Source: Rubidibacter lacunae KORDI 51-2
GTDB lineage: Bacteria > Cyanobacteriota > Cyanobacteriia > Cyanobacteriales > Rubidibacteraceae
Assembly: GCF_000473895.1 (NCBI RefSeq)
Contig: NZ_ASSJ01000003.1
Span: 1 to 46,615, forward strand
Length of the DNA stretch: 46,615 bases
Direction: 5' to 3'
Part shown: piece after piece, positions 34,895-42,906 of the stretch
Position numbering within the stretch: the stretch's first letter is position 1
Layout: every line of letters starts with the position of its first letter
Translations under genes and position numbers: made by a program
The notes under the pieces: generated by a model
The model's database searches: none
What the model was told of the DNA's origin: nothing
Seen by the model: only the letters and a program-made list of their open reading frames with translations

Positions 34895-35839
34895 ATGTCG
34901 CGCCAACCCCACGACGACCTCGCCAAACAGTTCCTCGCCGACCTCCTCGACCCCCTCGGTCGCGCCACCTCCAGCTTCGACGTCTTCGACGAGACCCGCC
35001 AGGTCGATATCTTTTTCGTCCCGGTTTCCCCCTCAGCAGACGCGCCAGCGTTACTGGGCTTGTTCGGTCGTATCGGCACCGTGCCCTGCGCCCTCGAAAT
35101 CTTCCGCAACGCCCCCGACGACAGCGACATCGAAGACAGCCTGAACAAGCTCTACGGTCTGCGTGCCGACCAGCGCCGACGGGCCGAGCGCGGTGAAGAC
35201 ACGCCCGCAGAACTGCCGCAACTATGGGTTCTCTCGCCCACCCTCTCCGATACCTTTCGCGATCGCTTCAGCGCGACGGCCCGACCCGGCTGGCTACCCG
35301 GCATCTACGCCGGGCCTGAAGGCTACCGCATCAACCTCGTCGCCATCCACCAGCTCCCGGCAACGCCCGAAACCCTGATGATGCGCGTGCTGGGTCGCGG
35401 GCGAGTACAGCGTGCGGCGATCGAGGAGATTCGCGCGCTACCGGGGTCGCCGACCGTGGCGCGGGTGCTGGAACTGCTTGAAAACTGGCGCTACACCATC
35501 GAGGTCCGGCAAAATAGAAACCAGGACGACGAGGAGGTGCTGATGAACTTGTCACCCGCATACTTACGATGGCGTGAAGAGAACCGACAAGAGGCGCGTC
35601 AGGAAGGTCGCCAAGAAGGTCGCCAAGAAGGTCTCCAGGAAGGTCGCCGAGAAGGTCGTCAGGCAAACGCGCGAGCAAGCGTAGAGAATCTCATGCGGTT
35701 GCGTTACGGCACCCTTGACGACGAATTAGCTCGGGCGGCTACCGCGATCGCGCAGCTTCCAGAGACCGAGCAAGCGCGAGCCCTACTGGCGATCGCCACG
35801 CAGACGCGCGACGAGTTCCTGGCACGCTTCAGACGCTAA
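34895..35839 (+). CDS. cyanobacterial Rpn/PD-(D/E)XK-like protein with EGRQ repeats
   Basis: The 314-residue protein starts with a domain typical of cyanobacterial transposase-like nucleases: DDLAKQFLADLLDPLGRATS, FDVFDETRQVDIFFVPVS and APALLGLFGRIGTVPCALEI. A helical middle (LRVLELLENWRYTIEV-like) follows, then a charged stretch of QEGR/REGRQ repeats at about residues 230-252. A C-terminal DUF4351-like helix pair completes it. In E. coli Rpn proteins promote recA-independent recombination; activity here is unknown. A decayed copy, including about 40 nt of identical-looking upstream sequence, lies at 41985-42466. Confidence 0.75.
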   Translation: MSRQPHDDLAKQFLADLLDPLGRATSSFDVFDETRQVDIFFVPVSPSADAPALLGLFGRIGTVPCALEIFRNAPDDSDIEDSLNKLYGLRADQRRRAERGEDTPAELPQLWVLSPTLSDTFRDRFSATARPGWLPGIYAGPEGYRINLVAIHQLPATPETLMMRVLGRGRVQRAAIEEIRALPGSPTVARVLELLENWRYTIEVRQNRNQDDEEVLMNLSPAYLRWREENRQEARQEGRQEGRQEGLQEGRREGRQANARASVENLMRLRYGTLDDELARAATAIAQLPETEQARALLAIATQTRDEFLARFRR

Positions 35840-35949
35840 GCACAATTGCTCGGCACAAGCCCTAATGCCTCACACCCTGGTCGAAGTCCGCATTCTACTG
35901 CCACCAGCAGTAGCGCGAACCCCTGGGGGAAGGGGACCAAGCGATCGCA

Positions 35950-36545
35950 CTATCGCCGCCGCCACTCCCACGGCGGCAAGTCCCTCTCAGCAAACACGCC
36001 GAGGTTTTGCGATCGCGCCTACGACTCTGCCTCGACAATCTCAGCGCGCTGGGGCAGTTTCCCGAATAGCGCTCGTGGTGCCAGTCCATTCCGGTGGGCA
36101 ACAACTGAGCGTTAACCGATTCATCCCCAAGGAAAATCTTCGCGACAGTCCGTTCGGATCGGTCCTGCTCGACCTGAGCGATCGCGACCTCCGCCCCGTC
36201 AGGCAACAGCGATCTCAGATAGTCCCGCTACGCCACACCGAGGGGCTAGTCTATCTCGGGAGCGTCAATCCCGCAGTACCGTGTCTTCAGCTCCAGCGAC
36301 CCGCTCGAGAAACGTAACGTGTCGCTGTCCTACAAAGATTCGGTTTTACCTCCCCCCGATCGCGCTTCTGGTGACAGGGCGATCGCACGCGGTTCGCTGA
36401 CAGGGATCTCGAACTCGACCGGCTCGTGTTGGGGAAACAGTGCAGCTGCGATCGCGCCGAAACACGATGCGGGCAACCAAGGTTTAACACTTATCAGAAT
36501 CTCCCACCAGGCAGGATAGGCTGACCATCCCTTGCTGCTGCTCAT
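35950..36545 (-). pseudogene. thermonuclease (SNase-domain) remnant, copy A
   Basis: Reading the minus strand gives ILISVKPWLPASCFGAIAAA (export-type N terminus) and DSDTLRFSSGSLELKTRYCG, then IDAPEID. A stop falls before PLGVA and another before RDYLRSLLPDGAEVAIAQVE. It continues QDRSERTVAKIFLGDESVNA and QLLPTGMDWHHERYSGNCPS. A final shift gives LGVFAERDLPPWEWRRR. This is the staphylococcal nuclease fold with its DGDT-like, E/R and C-terminal PPWEWR motifs. Stops and a late frameshift show that it is dead. It forms one arm of a direct repeat with copy B. Confidence 0.75.
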
Positions 36546-36670
36546 CCAGTTCGGCGACCGACGTTGGGCTTAGCCGAGCGAGAGTTCACAATCGCTGAGC
36601 TACTAATGTCACGCGACTTGGCATACATCTCCTCATAGGCGATCGGTGTCAGAGACGCCACGATCTCAAT
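36148..36670. repeat. left arm of imperfect direct repeat flanking the RTX gene
   Basis: Sequence around cctgctcgacctgagcgatc (from about 36163), through the nuclease remnant to gagagttcacaatcgctgag and ctaatgtcacgcg (36577-36615), recurs in the same order and orientation at 38385-38900. Similarity is high in blocks but interrupted by indels. The second arm lacks the 3' end of the nuclease gene. Confidence 0.75.
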
Positions 36671-36696
36671 ATGAGGAATAAAACTTGAAATAAGAC

Positions 36697-36725
36697 TTGA
36701 CTTGTTTCGAGATAAAAACTAATAT
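36697..36725 (+). promoter_or_regulatory. sigma-70-type promoter
   Basis: TTGACT (36697-36702), a 17-nt spacer and TAATAT (36720-36725) form a near-consensus promoter in AT-rich sequence. Predicted transcription start is about 36732. It is one of the best promoter matches I can see in the window. Confidence 0.65.
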
Positions 36726-36731
36726 AAACCT

Positions 36732-36785
36732 CAGTTTGACTCCGAAAGAAGAAGCCTTCTGCAGTTAAACAGAAGGCACTTTTGC
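36732..36785 (+). ncRNA. candidate ~50-nt small RNA or attenuated leader
   Basis: The interval is delimited by the strong promoter and a rho-independent terminator. The transcript would be about 50 nt, half of it the terminator stem. It could be a small regulatory RNA, or a leader whose terminator controls readthrough to the RTX gene 370 nt downstream. Confidence 0.4.
36754..36783 (+). terminator. hairpin terminator
   Basis: gccttctg (36754-36761) pairs perfectly with cagaaggc (36770-36777) across an eight-base loop, followed by acttttgcttt. It can also be read on the minus strand, preceded there by an A/T-rich flank. Confidence 0.7.
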
Positions 36786-37149
36786 TTTCCGCGTACGTAC
36801 ATGTTTGAGCTAAGACGCTATATGAGTAGGATCGCAGTATAGAGGCGCAAAGCCAAGGAGATCGCCAACTGCCTTTGATTGCATTATCAAAAGCTCTTTG
36901 GCATCTTCAGTCATTCATTGCATAGCCCAGCTTCGATCGTATGTCAAGTTGTTGATGTCAGAAACCTTTAACGCTTTGGGTTCCTGATAAAGACTGCTTT
37001 GTCGGTCGATCGCCTAGCAAGAGTTTTCCAGTTTTTGGTATCGAATCCGCAGGCGTGAAAGGTTGGCATTTCATTTGTGTGAAGCGTCAAATCCTCGCAC
37101 GCGTGCACGGGTGCTGATTTGTAATTCAATCAAATTAGGAGAGCTTGAC

Positions 37150-38364
37150 ATGGCTTCAATTCTTGGGACGGAAGGCGACGATTTCTTGTTCGACAATCCA
37201 TTTGAAGTCGACATCATCAACGCTTTTGAAGGTAACGATACGATCTTTCTGACCAATGATGGGTTAGACGACACGGTATTCGTTGAAGCGGGCGATGACA
37301 CCATGTTGATCAACGACCGCACCGGCAACAATCAGATCCATGGTGGAGCCGGTCAAGACACTGTTGACTATTCCGCTCTCGGTGTATCTATCACGCTGAA
37401 TGCCCAAGGCATCGCCAAGTCAAGTGGCGGTTTTGATTTTCTCGATTCGGTCGAAGTCATTATTGGCGCGACGGGTGCCGGGATCGTTAACACCATCGAC
37501 GGCTCCCTCCCCCCTATTTTTGGAGGCTTCAATAATTTTGACGTTGACCTCGCCAACGACTCCTTGATTGTCTATGGACTCCCCAGAGGTCCTCTGAGCT
37601 TCACCGTCCAGAATTTCTCCAATGTCATTGGCACTCAAAACGATGACACTATAAGGGGTGACATCGATACAAACGAATTCTTTGGCGGCGCAGGGAATGA
37701 CGTCCTCTATGGAGGCGCAGGGGATGACGTCCTCAATGGCGACACCGGGAATGATGTCCTCTTTGGTGACGCAGGAGATGACCTGCTCAATGGTGGCACG
37801 GGGAGGGACGTCCTCTTCGGTGGCGCAGGGAACGACAAACTCATCGGTGGCACGGGGGATGACGTGCTCAATGGTAACGCAGGGGATGACGAACTCTTCG
37901 GTGGCACGGGGGATGACGAACTCTTCGGTGGCACGGGGGATGACGTCCTCTTCGGTGGCACGGGGAATGACGTCCTCTTCGGTGGCGCAGGAGCTGACGT
38001 CCTCGCTGGTGTTGAGGGCACGGTCGAGACCGATCCCCTGACAGGGGAATTTATATTCGACTTTGGTCCCCTCGGCAGTAACCCCGGCCAAGGCGAGATT
38101 GACGAGCTATTCGGTAGTTCAGGACCCGACATCTTCATCTTTGGCGATCTCGCTAGCGGTCCCTTCTACGTTGGTGGTGGGAATACTGACTATGCCTTTA
38201 TCTTCTTCGATCCGTCTGTTGACACGATGGTCCTCGACCCTAACACTCCTGTTATCGAAATTCCTGGGACGTTGGGCGATCGCGAGTTCTACTGGGATCT
38301 AAACTCCAACGGTATCCTCGATAGCGCAGACGATCTGTTCGCCGTTGCGGAACTCCCCAGATAG
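37150..38364 (+). CDS. RTX-type calcium-binding repeat protein
   Basis: The 404-residue, very acidic protein starts MASILGTEGDDFLFDNPFEV and carries about a dozen GGxGxDxLx nonapeptides at roughly residues 175-290 (for example GGAGNDVLYGGAGDDVLNGD). These would form a calcium-bound beta-roll. There is no signal peptide; RTX proteins are normally exported by a type I ABC system using a C-terminal signal. The terminal part (ADDLFAVAELPR) is compatible with that. AGGAG lies 8 nt before ATG 37150, so I reject the upstream frame start at 37063. No catalytic domain is visible. The gene is flanked by repeat arms A and B, so it may be a mobile or duplicated unit. No transporter genes are nearby. Confidence 0.88.
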   Translation: MASILGTEGDDFLFDNPFEVDIINAFEGNDTIFLTNDGLDDTVFVEAGDDTMLINDRTGNNQIHGGAGQDTVDYSALGVSITLNAQGIAKSSGGFDFLDSVEVIIGATGAGIVNTIDGSLPPIFGGFNNFDVDLANDSLIVYGLPRGPLSFTVQNFSNVIGTQNDDTIRGDIDTNEFFGGAGNDVLYGGAGDDVLNGDTGNDVLFGDAGDDLLNGGTGRDVLFGGAGNDKLIGGTGDDVLNGNAGDDELFGGTGDDELFGGTGDDVLFGGTGNDVLFGGAGADVLAGVEGTVETDPLTGEFIFDFGPLGSNPGQGEIDELFGSSGPDIFIFGDLASGPFYVGGGNTDYAFIFFDPSVDTMVLDPNTPVIEIPGTLGDREFYWDLNSNGILDSADDLFAVAELPR

Positions 38365-38384
38365 TCTTAACCGCTTACACCTCA

Positions 38385-38735
38385 ACTCGAAGCGATCCTG
38401 CTCGACCTGAGCGATCGCGACCTCCGTCCTGTCCGGTAGTTGCGATCGCAGGTAGTTCCGCGCTGCTACTCAGAGAGGCTGGTTCTACTCGGGCGCGTCA
38501 GTCCCGCAGAATCGGATTTTCTCTCCCCAGACCCGTTTGCGACTCGTATCGTATCGCCGTCATCAGCAGAGCTGGGTTTGACCTGCCAAACTTCCCGCGC
38601 ATTGCTCTGCTGGAGACACTGCGATCGCAAGCGGTCGCTGGCGGGGGTCTCGAACGCGACCGACTCGCGGTTGAAACATAGAGCAGCGGCGATCGCGCCG
38701 AAGCACACCACCGGCAACCAACGTTTAACCCTCAT
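38385..38735 (-). pseudogene. thermonuclease (SNase-domain) remnant, copy B
   Basis: From the ATG at 38735 the minus strand reads MRVKRWLPVVCFGAIAAALC (signal peptide), VWQVKPSSADDGDTIRVANG and a frameshift. It continues EKIRFCGTDAPE, stop, NQPL, stop, VAARNYLRSQLPDRTEVAIA and QVEQDRF. It retains the DGDT motif of the nuclease active site but lacks everything after QDR, including the second catalytic Arg region. It is truncated next to the RTX gene. It is homologous throughout to copy A. Confidence 0.75.
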
Positions 38736-38900
38736 CAGCCCCCACTCCCAGAAGGGTTGGTCGACTTGCGCTTTGCCGCTGCTGCCGATCCAGTTCCGCG
38801 ATCGGCGTTGGCTGTGCCGAGTGAGAGTTCGCAATCGCTGAGCTGCTAATGTCACGCGGCAATGCATCCATCTCCCCCCAGGAGATCGGTGCCCAGATCG
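38385..38900. repeat. right arm of imperfect direct repeat flanking the RTX gene
   Basis: Same orientation as 36148-36670. It begins with tcctgctcgacctgagcgat just after the RTX stop and ends near ctgctaatgtcacgcggc (about 38865). Confidence 0.75.
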
Positions 38901-38958
38901 TCGCTCTCCTGCAACAGTCAAGTTAGGATCGATTCGGTAAGCACTCGAGGCACCTAGT

Positions 38959-39324
38959 TTGCACGTCTTATCGATTCCCACCTGGATCGTTCACATCTCC
39001 AGCGTCATCGAATGGGCTGCCGCCATCTGGTTCGTGTGGCGCTTTGGCGAGCTAACAGGCGATCGCGACTGGTTTTGGCTGGCGTGGGGCATGCTGCCCG
39101 CGCTGGTGAGCGCCATGTGTGCTGTCACTTGGCACTTTTTCGACAATGCTCCCACGCTCTCGTGGCTGGTGACTATGCAAGCAGCCTTCACGGTCGTTGG
39201 GAACGTAACCTTGTGTGCGGCGGCCTGGTGGATTTGGCGCGGCACGAGGTCTACTGAGTTGCCTCAATCCCCTGCCAACTTCAACGATTCTGCCGAGCGA
39301 TCGCTGCATGATGGATCTCCTTAA
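38959..39324 (+). CDS. DUF2499 (Ycf49-like) membrane protein
   Basis: The 121-residue protein has three or so membrane helices and starts LSIPTWIVHISSVIEWAAAI. It continues MLPALVSAMCAVTWHFFDNA and LVTMQAAFTVVGNVTLCAAA. This is the DUF2499/Ycf49 family found in cyanobacteria and algal plastids; its function is unknown. The frame opens with TTG at 38959, consistent with the usual family N terminus. Its 3' end overlaps the DUF3593 gene by 17 nt, so the pair is probably cotranscribed and the proteins may act together. Confidence 0.85.
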   Translation: MHVLSIPTWIVHISSVIEWAAAIWFVWRFGELTGDRDWFWLAWGMLPALVSAMCAVTWHFFDNAPTLSWLVTMQAAFTVVGNVTLCAAAWWIWRGTRSTELPQSPANFNDSAERSLHDGSP

Positions 39325-39610
39325 CAAGCAAAACCTCTTTGCGATTTCGCTGTTCCCATACCTTGGGTTCCTCTGGTTTCTGACGCGATCGCGTCGCTTC
39401 CCCCGCTTGGCAACGATCGGGTTTTACGTGCTATTGCTATTCGTGTTCGTTACCATTCCAGCTGGCATCTATGCCAAAGTGGCATACCACGACGAACTCG
39501 CTAACGTCGACTGGCTGCACGGTTCCGCGGAGGTCTTCCTGTCGGTGTCGAACATTTTTATCGCCCTGGGATTCCGGCAAGCAATGCTTTCTGCTAAGGA
39601 AACGCGCTAG
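39308..39610 (+). CDS. DUF3593 membrane protein
   Basis: The 100-residue protein has three membrane helices: FAISLFPYLGFLWFLTRS, IGFYVLLLFVFVTIPAGIYA and VFLSVSNIFIALGFRQA. The motif KVAYHDELANVDWLHGSAEV lies in the loop between the last two. This matches the cyanobacterial DUF3593 family, commonly next to DUF2499. Start is ATG 39308 or 39311, inside the DUF2499 reading frame. The function is unknown; the conserved loop acids suggest an exposed interaction site. Confidence 0.85.
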   Translation: MMDLLNKQNLFAISLFPYLGFLWFLTRSRRFPRLATIGFYVLLLFVFVTIPAGIYAKVAYHDELANVDWLHGSAEVFLSVSNIFIALGFRQAMLSAKETR

Positions 39611-40158
39611 CGCTTTTAGGGGTCTTCTACAGCACTCCATTGGCAGTATTTCGCAAAGCAGCCAGTTCCTCCGCGCTCGATGGCGGATCGTAGCCAAGTG
39701 CAAACGCTTTGGAACTATCGAGGGCAACATCTGGCGATCGCGGCGCACCAGTGGGAAAATCGCGATAGCTACAGGGTATAGGTTACGCAAACGCTCCATT
39801 CCGCGCGCGCTAGCCGACACAGGTTCCAGCCCAGAAACCCGCTTGCTCCGGTTACCAACCGCTTGGCATCGCTCGCTCCCGCCCGTAACATGACCGACGT
39901 CAGCTCGACGTCAGTCATGTCAGTATCACCTGCAGACCGGTTCATTCGCGCGGAGTTACGACCGCGATCCGGCTGAGACTTTAGCTGCAGCCCCGGAGAA
40001 CGGGCAAACTATTCACTCGAAAGTCACCGCCACAAAAACGACTTGGCAGCGACAAATGTTACTTGCTGCATCGAAGAACTCAACCAAACTAAAACATTTA
40101 CCCAATCCGAGAAAATGTGATGCGAATAGTAGGTGTCAGGTTCGCGAGATGATTCATC
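39611..40158. other. intergenic region with a large palindrome
   Basis: No gene is recognised. A long inverted repeat lies at 39888-39920 (separate entry). The remainder shows GC-rich sequence with stops in all frames. Confidence 0.4.
39888..39920. repeat. 13-bp inverted repeat (hairpin)
   Basis: acatgaccgacgt (39888-39900) and acgtcagtcatgt (39908-39920) pair with one mismatch across a 7-nt loop. No T-tract follows, so a terminator is not indicated; it could be an operator or an element end. Confidence 0.6.
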
Positions 40159-40330
40159 ATGCCGGGAAAGCTCCACATCGATATCGCTGAGTCCGCTGAA
40201 GAACTGCGCTCCCTCCTCCTGTCGACCTCCAACGCCGGAGTCAAAGAAAAGCTGCAGGCTCTCTATTGGCTCAAGTCCGGGTATGCTTCCCAAGCAACCC
40301 AGGAGGCGTTCAGAGATGAGTCAGTCAGCC
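40159..40330 (+). pseudogene. N-terminal fragment of an IS630-type transposase
   Basis: An ATG at 40159 opens MPGKLHIDIAESAEELRSLL, STSNAGVKEKLQALYWLKSG and YASQATQEA. This is the helix-turn-helix lead-in of IS630-like transposases. It diverges after about 50 residues and ends at 40350 without the DDE domain, so it is a fragment. Confidence 0.6.
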
Positions 40331-40562
40331 AGCATGTCCCCTCGTCGTGAGACAAGTGCCTAAGTTCGCGCAACCCGACTTTTCAAACAGCCTATAAGCT
40401 TTGTGGGGTTTTGTCGGCACAATTTATCACCATACGGGCATTGGGTGCGATCGCGTGCAGCAATCCCATCCACAGGGGCCCTGCAGTCCGGCGGGGATCG
40501 CACGTGCAACCGCCTTCATCATGCTAGTTTTGTGGCAGCAGCATTCCCTTCGTCACTAACCC

Positions 40563-41936
40563 ATGAAATTCGCCGATCTCCCACCCGGACCGCCCGCGCC
40601 GCGCCTTGTGCAGCAATTGCAGTGGCTTGCCGATCCCTATGGCTACTTCGATCGCACCGCAGCCAAATATGGGAACTGCTTCAGCACCCGTATCGTTCCT
40701 GTCGGCGATGTCCCGTGCGTGATATTCGCCGATCCAAGTGCCATTCGGGAGATCTTCGCCCTCGGTCCCGATCGCTGCCTCTCGGGTAGGATCAACAGCT
40801 ACCTTAGCAATTTCTTTGGCGATAAGTCCATCCTGCTGCTCGACGGCGCACCTCACAAACGCAGGCGCACGCTAGTGATGCCGCCTTTCCACAACAAGCG
40901 CATGTGTGCCTATGGCAGTCTTATCTGCCAGATCGCCCGCGACGTCTGCAGCCAATTCAACGCTGGCGATCGCATTGTTGCTCTCCAGCTTATGGAGACG
41001 ATTACACTGCGCATCATCATTCGGGCAGTAATTGGGTCGAGCGTCGAACGTGCCGAAACCGAACTGCAGCAGTGGTTAGAAATCACCCGTTCGCCACTGG
41101 GAGCTGCCATTCTTTTCTTGCGCTTTCTGCGCCAAGATTTCGGTGCTTGGAGTCCGTGGGGTCAGTTCGTCAGGCAGCGCCATCGCACCCGCAGCATGTT
41201 GCAAGCGGAAATCGACGCGCGCCGCCAGCAAGGGAACCTTGGTGGGGAGGATATCTTGACGATGCTGCTCCAAGCGCGCGATGAGGATGGCATGTCCCTA
41301 GACGACGAAGAAATTATCGACGAACTGCTATCGTTGTTGTTCGTTGGTCACGAAACATCAGCATCATCGCTAGCATGGGCTTGCTATTGGGCGCATCGCG
41401 ACCCGTCGGTCCGCACCCAGCTCCTTGCCGAACTACTCGCCCTCGGTCCCGACCCCGAGCCCACCGCGATTGTCCAGGCACCTTACCTAAGTGCCGTCTG
41501 CAACGAGGTGCTGCGTATCTGTCCGGTCGTACCATCTGCCTTTCCGCGAATTCTCACTCAACCAGCGACTATCGGCGAGCGCAAGTACCCCACCAGCAGC
41601 TTCCTCGTGCCGTGCATTTACTTAGTGCACCGACACCCCGACCTTTATCCCGACCCCGAACAGTTTTCCCCCGAGCGCTTCCTGGACCGAGAGTACGGTC
41701 CGAGTGAATTCTTCCCCTTTGGAGGCGGCAGCCGTCGCTGCATCGGCTACGCCCTGGGGCTGACAGAAATGAAACTCGTCCTTGCCATGCTGATGCTTTA
41801 CGTCAACTTTGAATTAGCCGAACCTCATCCGGTGCAACCCCGACTACGCGGTGTAATGGTAGCACCGGCTACCGGCGTGCGGATGACCGTCCTCAGTCCA
41901 ACTGGCAACTCCGCCAGGGCAGCTGTCACTAACTAA
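40563..41936 (+). CDS. cytochrome P450 (CYP110-like)
   Basis: The 457-residue haem monooxygenase starts LPPGPPAPRLVQQLQWLADP. It has HKRRRTLVMPPFHNKRM (helix C), LLSLLFVGHETSASSLAWAC (I-helix with the oxygen-activating Thr) and ICPVVPSAFPRI after the EVLR helix-K motif. FLDREYGPSEFFPFGGGSRR then CIG carries the haem ligand Cys393. Length, the PPF..KRM pattern and the lack of a membrane anchor match CYP110, the commonest cyanobacterial P450 family, members of which oxidise fatty acids or terpenes. The redox partner is not adjacent. No operon is apparent. Confidence 0.92.
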   Translation: MKFADLPPGPPAPRLVQQLQWLADPYGYFDRTAAKYGNCFSTRIVPVGDVPCVIFADPSAIREIFALGPDRCLSGRINSYLSNFFGDKSILLLDGAPHKRRRTLVMPPFHNKRMCAYGSLICQIARDVCSQFNAGDRIVALQLMETITLRIIIRAVIGSSVERAETELQQWLEITRSPLGAAILFLRFLRQDFGAWSPWGQFVRQRHRTRSMLQAEIDARRQQGNLGGEDILTMLLQARDEDGMSLDDEEIIDELLSLLFVGHETSASSLAWACYWAHRDPSVRTQLLAELLALGPDPEPTAIVQAPYLSAVCNEVLRICPVVPSAFPRILTQPATIGERKYPTSSFLVPCIYLVHRHPDLYPDPEQFSPERFLDREYGPSEFFPFGGGSRRCIGYALGLTEMKLVLAMLMLYVNFELAEPHPVQPRLRGVMVAPATGVRMTVLSPTGNSARAAVTN

Positions 41937-41984
41937 CCAACGCGATTGCCACTATCGAAAAAGGAACTGAAAAATCAGGCGATC

Positions 41985-42466
41985 GCTTCCCATCTGGCAC
42001 GCTGGGAGCGATCTTGTTAAGCCATCCATGTCGCGCCAACCCTACGACGACCGCGACAACCAGTTCCTCGCCGACCTCCTCGAACCCCTCGGTCGCGCCA
42101 CCTCCGGCTTCGACGTCTTCAACGAGACCCGCCAAGTCGATGACTTTTTCGTCCCGATTTCCCCCTCAGCAGACGCGCCGTCGTTGCTGGTTTTTTTCGT
42201 TCGCATCGGCACCGCGCCCTTCGCCCTCGAAATCTTCCGCACCCCCCAGACGACAGCGACATCGAAGATAGCTCGAACAAGCTCTACGGTCTGCGTGCCG
42301 ACTAACGCCGACAGAGCGATCGCGTTGAGGGCACGCCCGCAGAACTGCCCCAGCTCAGGTAAGCTCGCCCACCCTCTCGGATGCCTTTTGCAAACGCTTC
42401 GGCGCGAAGGCCCGGCTCGACTGGCTACCCGGCATCTCCGCCGGACCCGAGGGCTACCGCATCAAC
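41985..42466 (+). pseudogene. decayed copy of the Rpn-like gene at 34895
   Basis: From ATG 42028 the frame gives DRDNQFLADLLEPLGRATSG, FDVFNETRQVDDFFVPISPS and FFVRIGTAPFALEIFR. These are nearly the same as residues 1-70 of the intact gene. It then shifts frame near 42243 and degenerates, with recognisable pieces until gagggctaccgcatcaac (about 42466). The upstream 40 nt are also shared. It lacks the rest of the protein. It shows that this gene type has been duplicated and lost within the genome. Confidence 0.8.
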
Positions 42467-42906
42467 GTCTAGTGAGTCTGCGTAGGCTCAGAAAAGCAGT
42501 CGATGAGTCGCTCGGCAGCATAGCTTTCTTAACGCTCGACTTAAACATCTCGGGTTTTCCCGCTCGACATACTCTACAAACACATGGTTCGCCTGCCTGA
42601 CGAGACGAAATACACTGACAGATGACAAAAGTGCCTGGAGCCATGCAGGCTCGTGTCGAGATTTCAGGGGTTTCAGGACAAGTGTCCGTCAGCCAGCGAA
42701 ATACATCTCAATTTTTTTTTGCGTGTGGCGGGCGTCTCCGTAAGCTGCACCAGCGACTTAATACTTCTAGAGGCAAGCTCTCAGGGAAATTTCAGTCGGG
42801 CTAAGTAATGTTGATATCGAAATGAGGACGCCCGAGCGAGTGCGGCTCATTAAGCTATAAGGAAGCTTAACGGCGATCGCGCTGGGTTGGCAACCACTCG
42901 ATCCAC
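42467..42906. other. intergenic region upstream of arsS
   Basis: No gene is recognised. It includes an uninterrupted run of nine T (42711-42719) and a HIP1-type site just before arsS. The arsS promoter should be here, but no clear -35/-10 pair is seen. Confidence 0.4.

Larger units (their letters stand above)
36546..37149. other. regulatory region upstream of the RTX gene
   Basis: The interval contains the end of the direct repeat, an AT-rich tract, a strong promoter (36697-36725) followed within 30 nt by a terminator hairpin (36754-36783), and about 370 nt of leader before the RTX start. I see no small ORF with a ribosome binding site. Confidence 0.6.

Noticed and set aside
37720-38010. Possible CRISPR-like regular repeat
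   Set aside because: The period is 27 or 54 nt without unique spacers and it codes for RTX nonapeptides.
37658-38041. Met/Ser-rich repetitive plus-strand frame
   Set aside because: Out-of-frame reading of the RTX repeats.
37420-38091. 223-codon minus-strand ORF with repeated sequence opposite the RTX gene
   Set aside because: Its repeats are simply the antisense of the RTX nonapeptide codons.
39437-39820. Minus-strand ORF overlapping DUF3593
   Set aside because: Overlaps a recognised gene; composition typical of a shadow frame.
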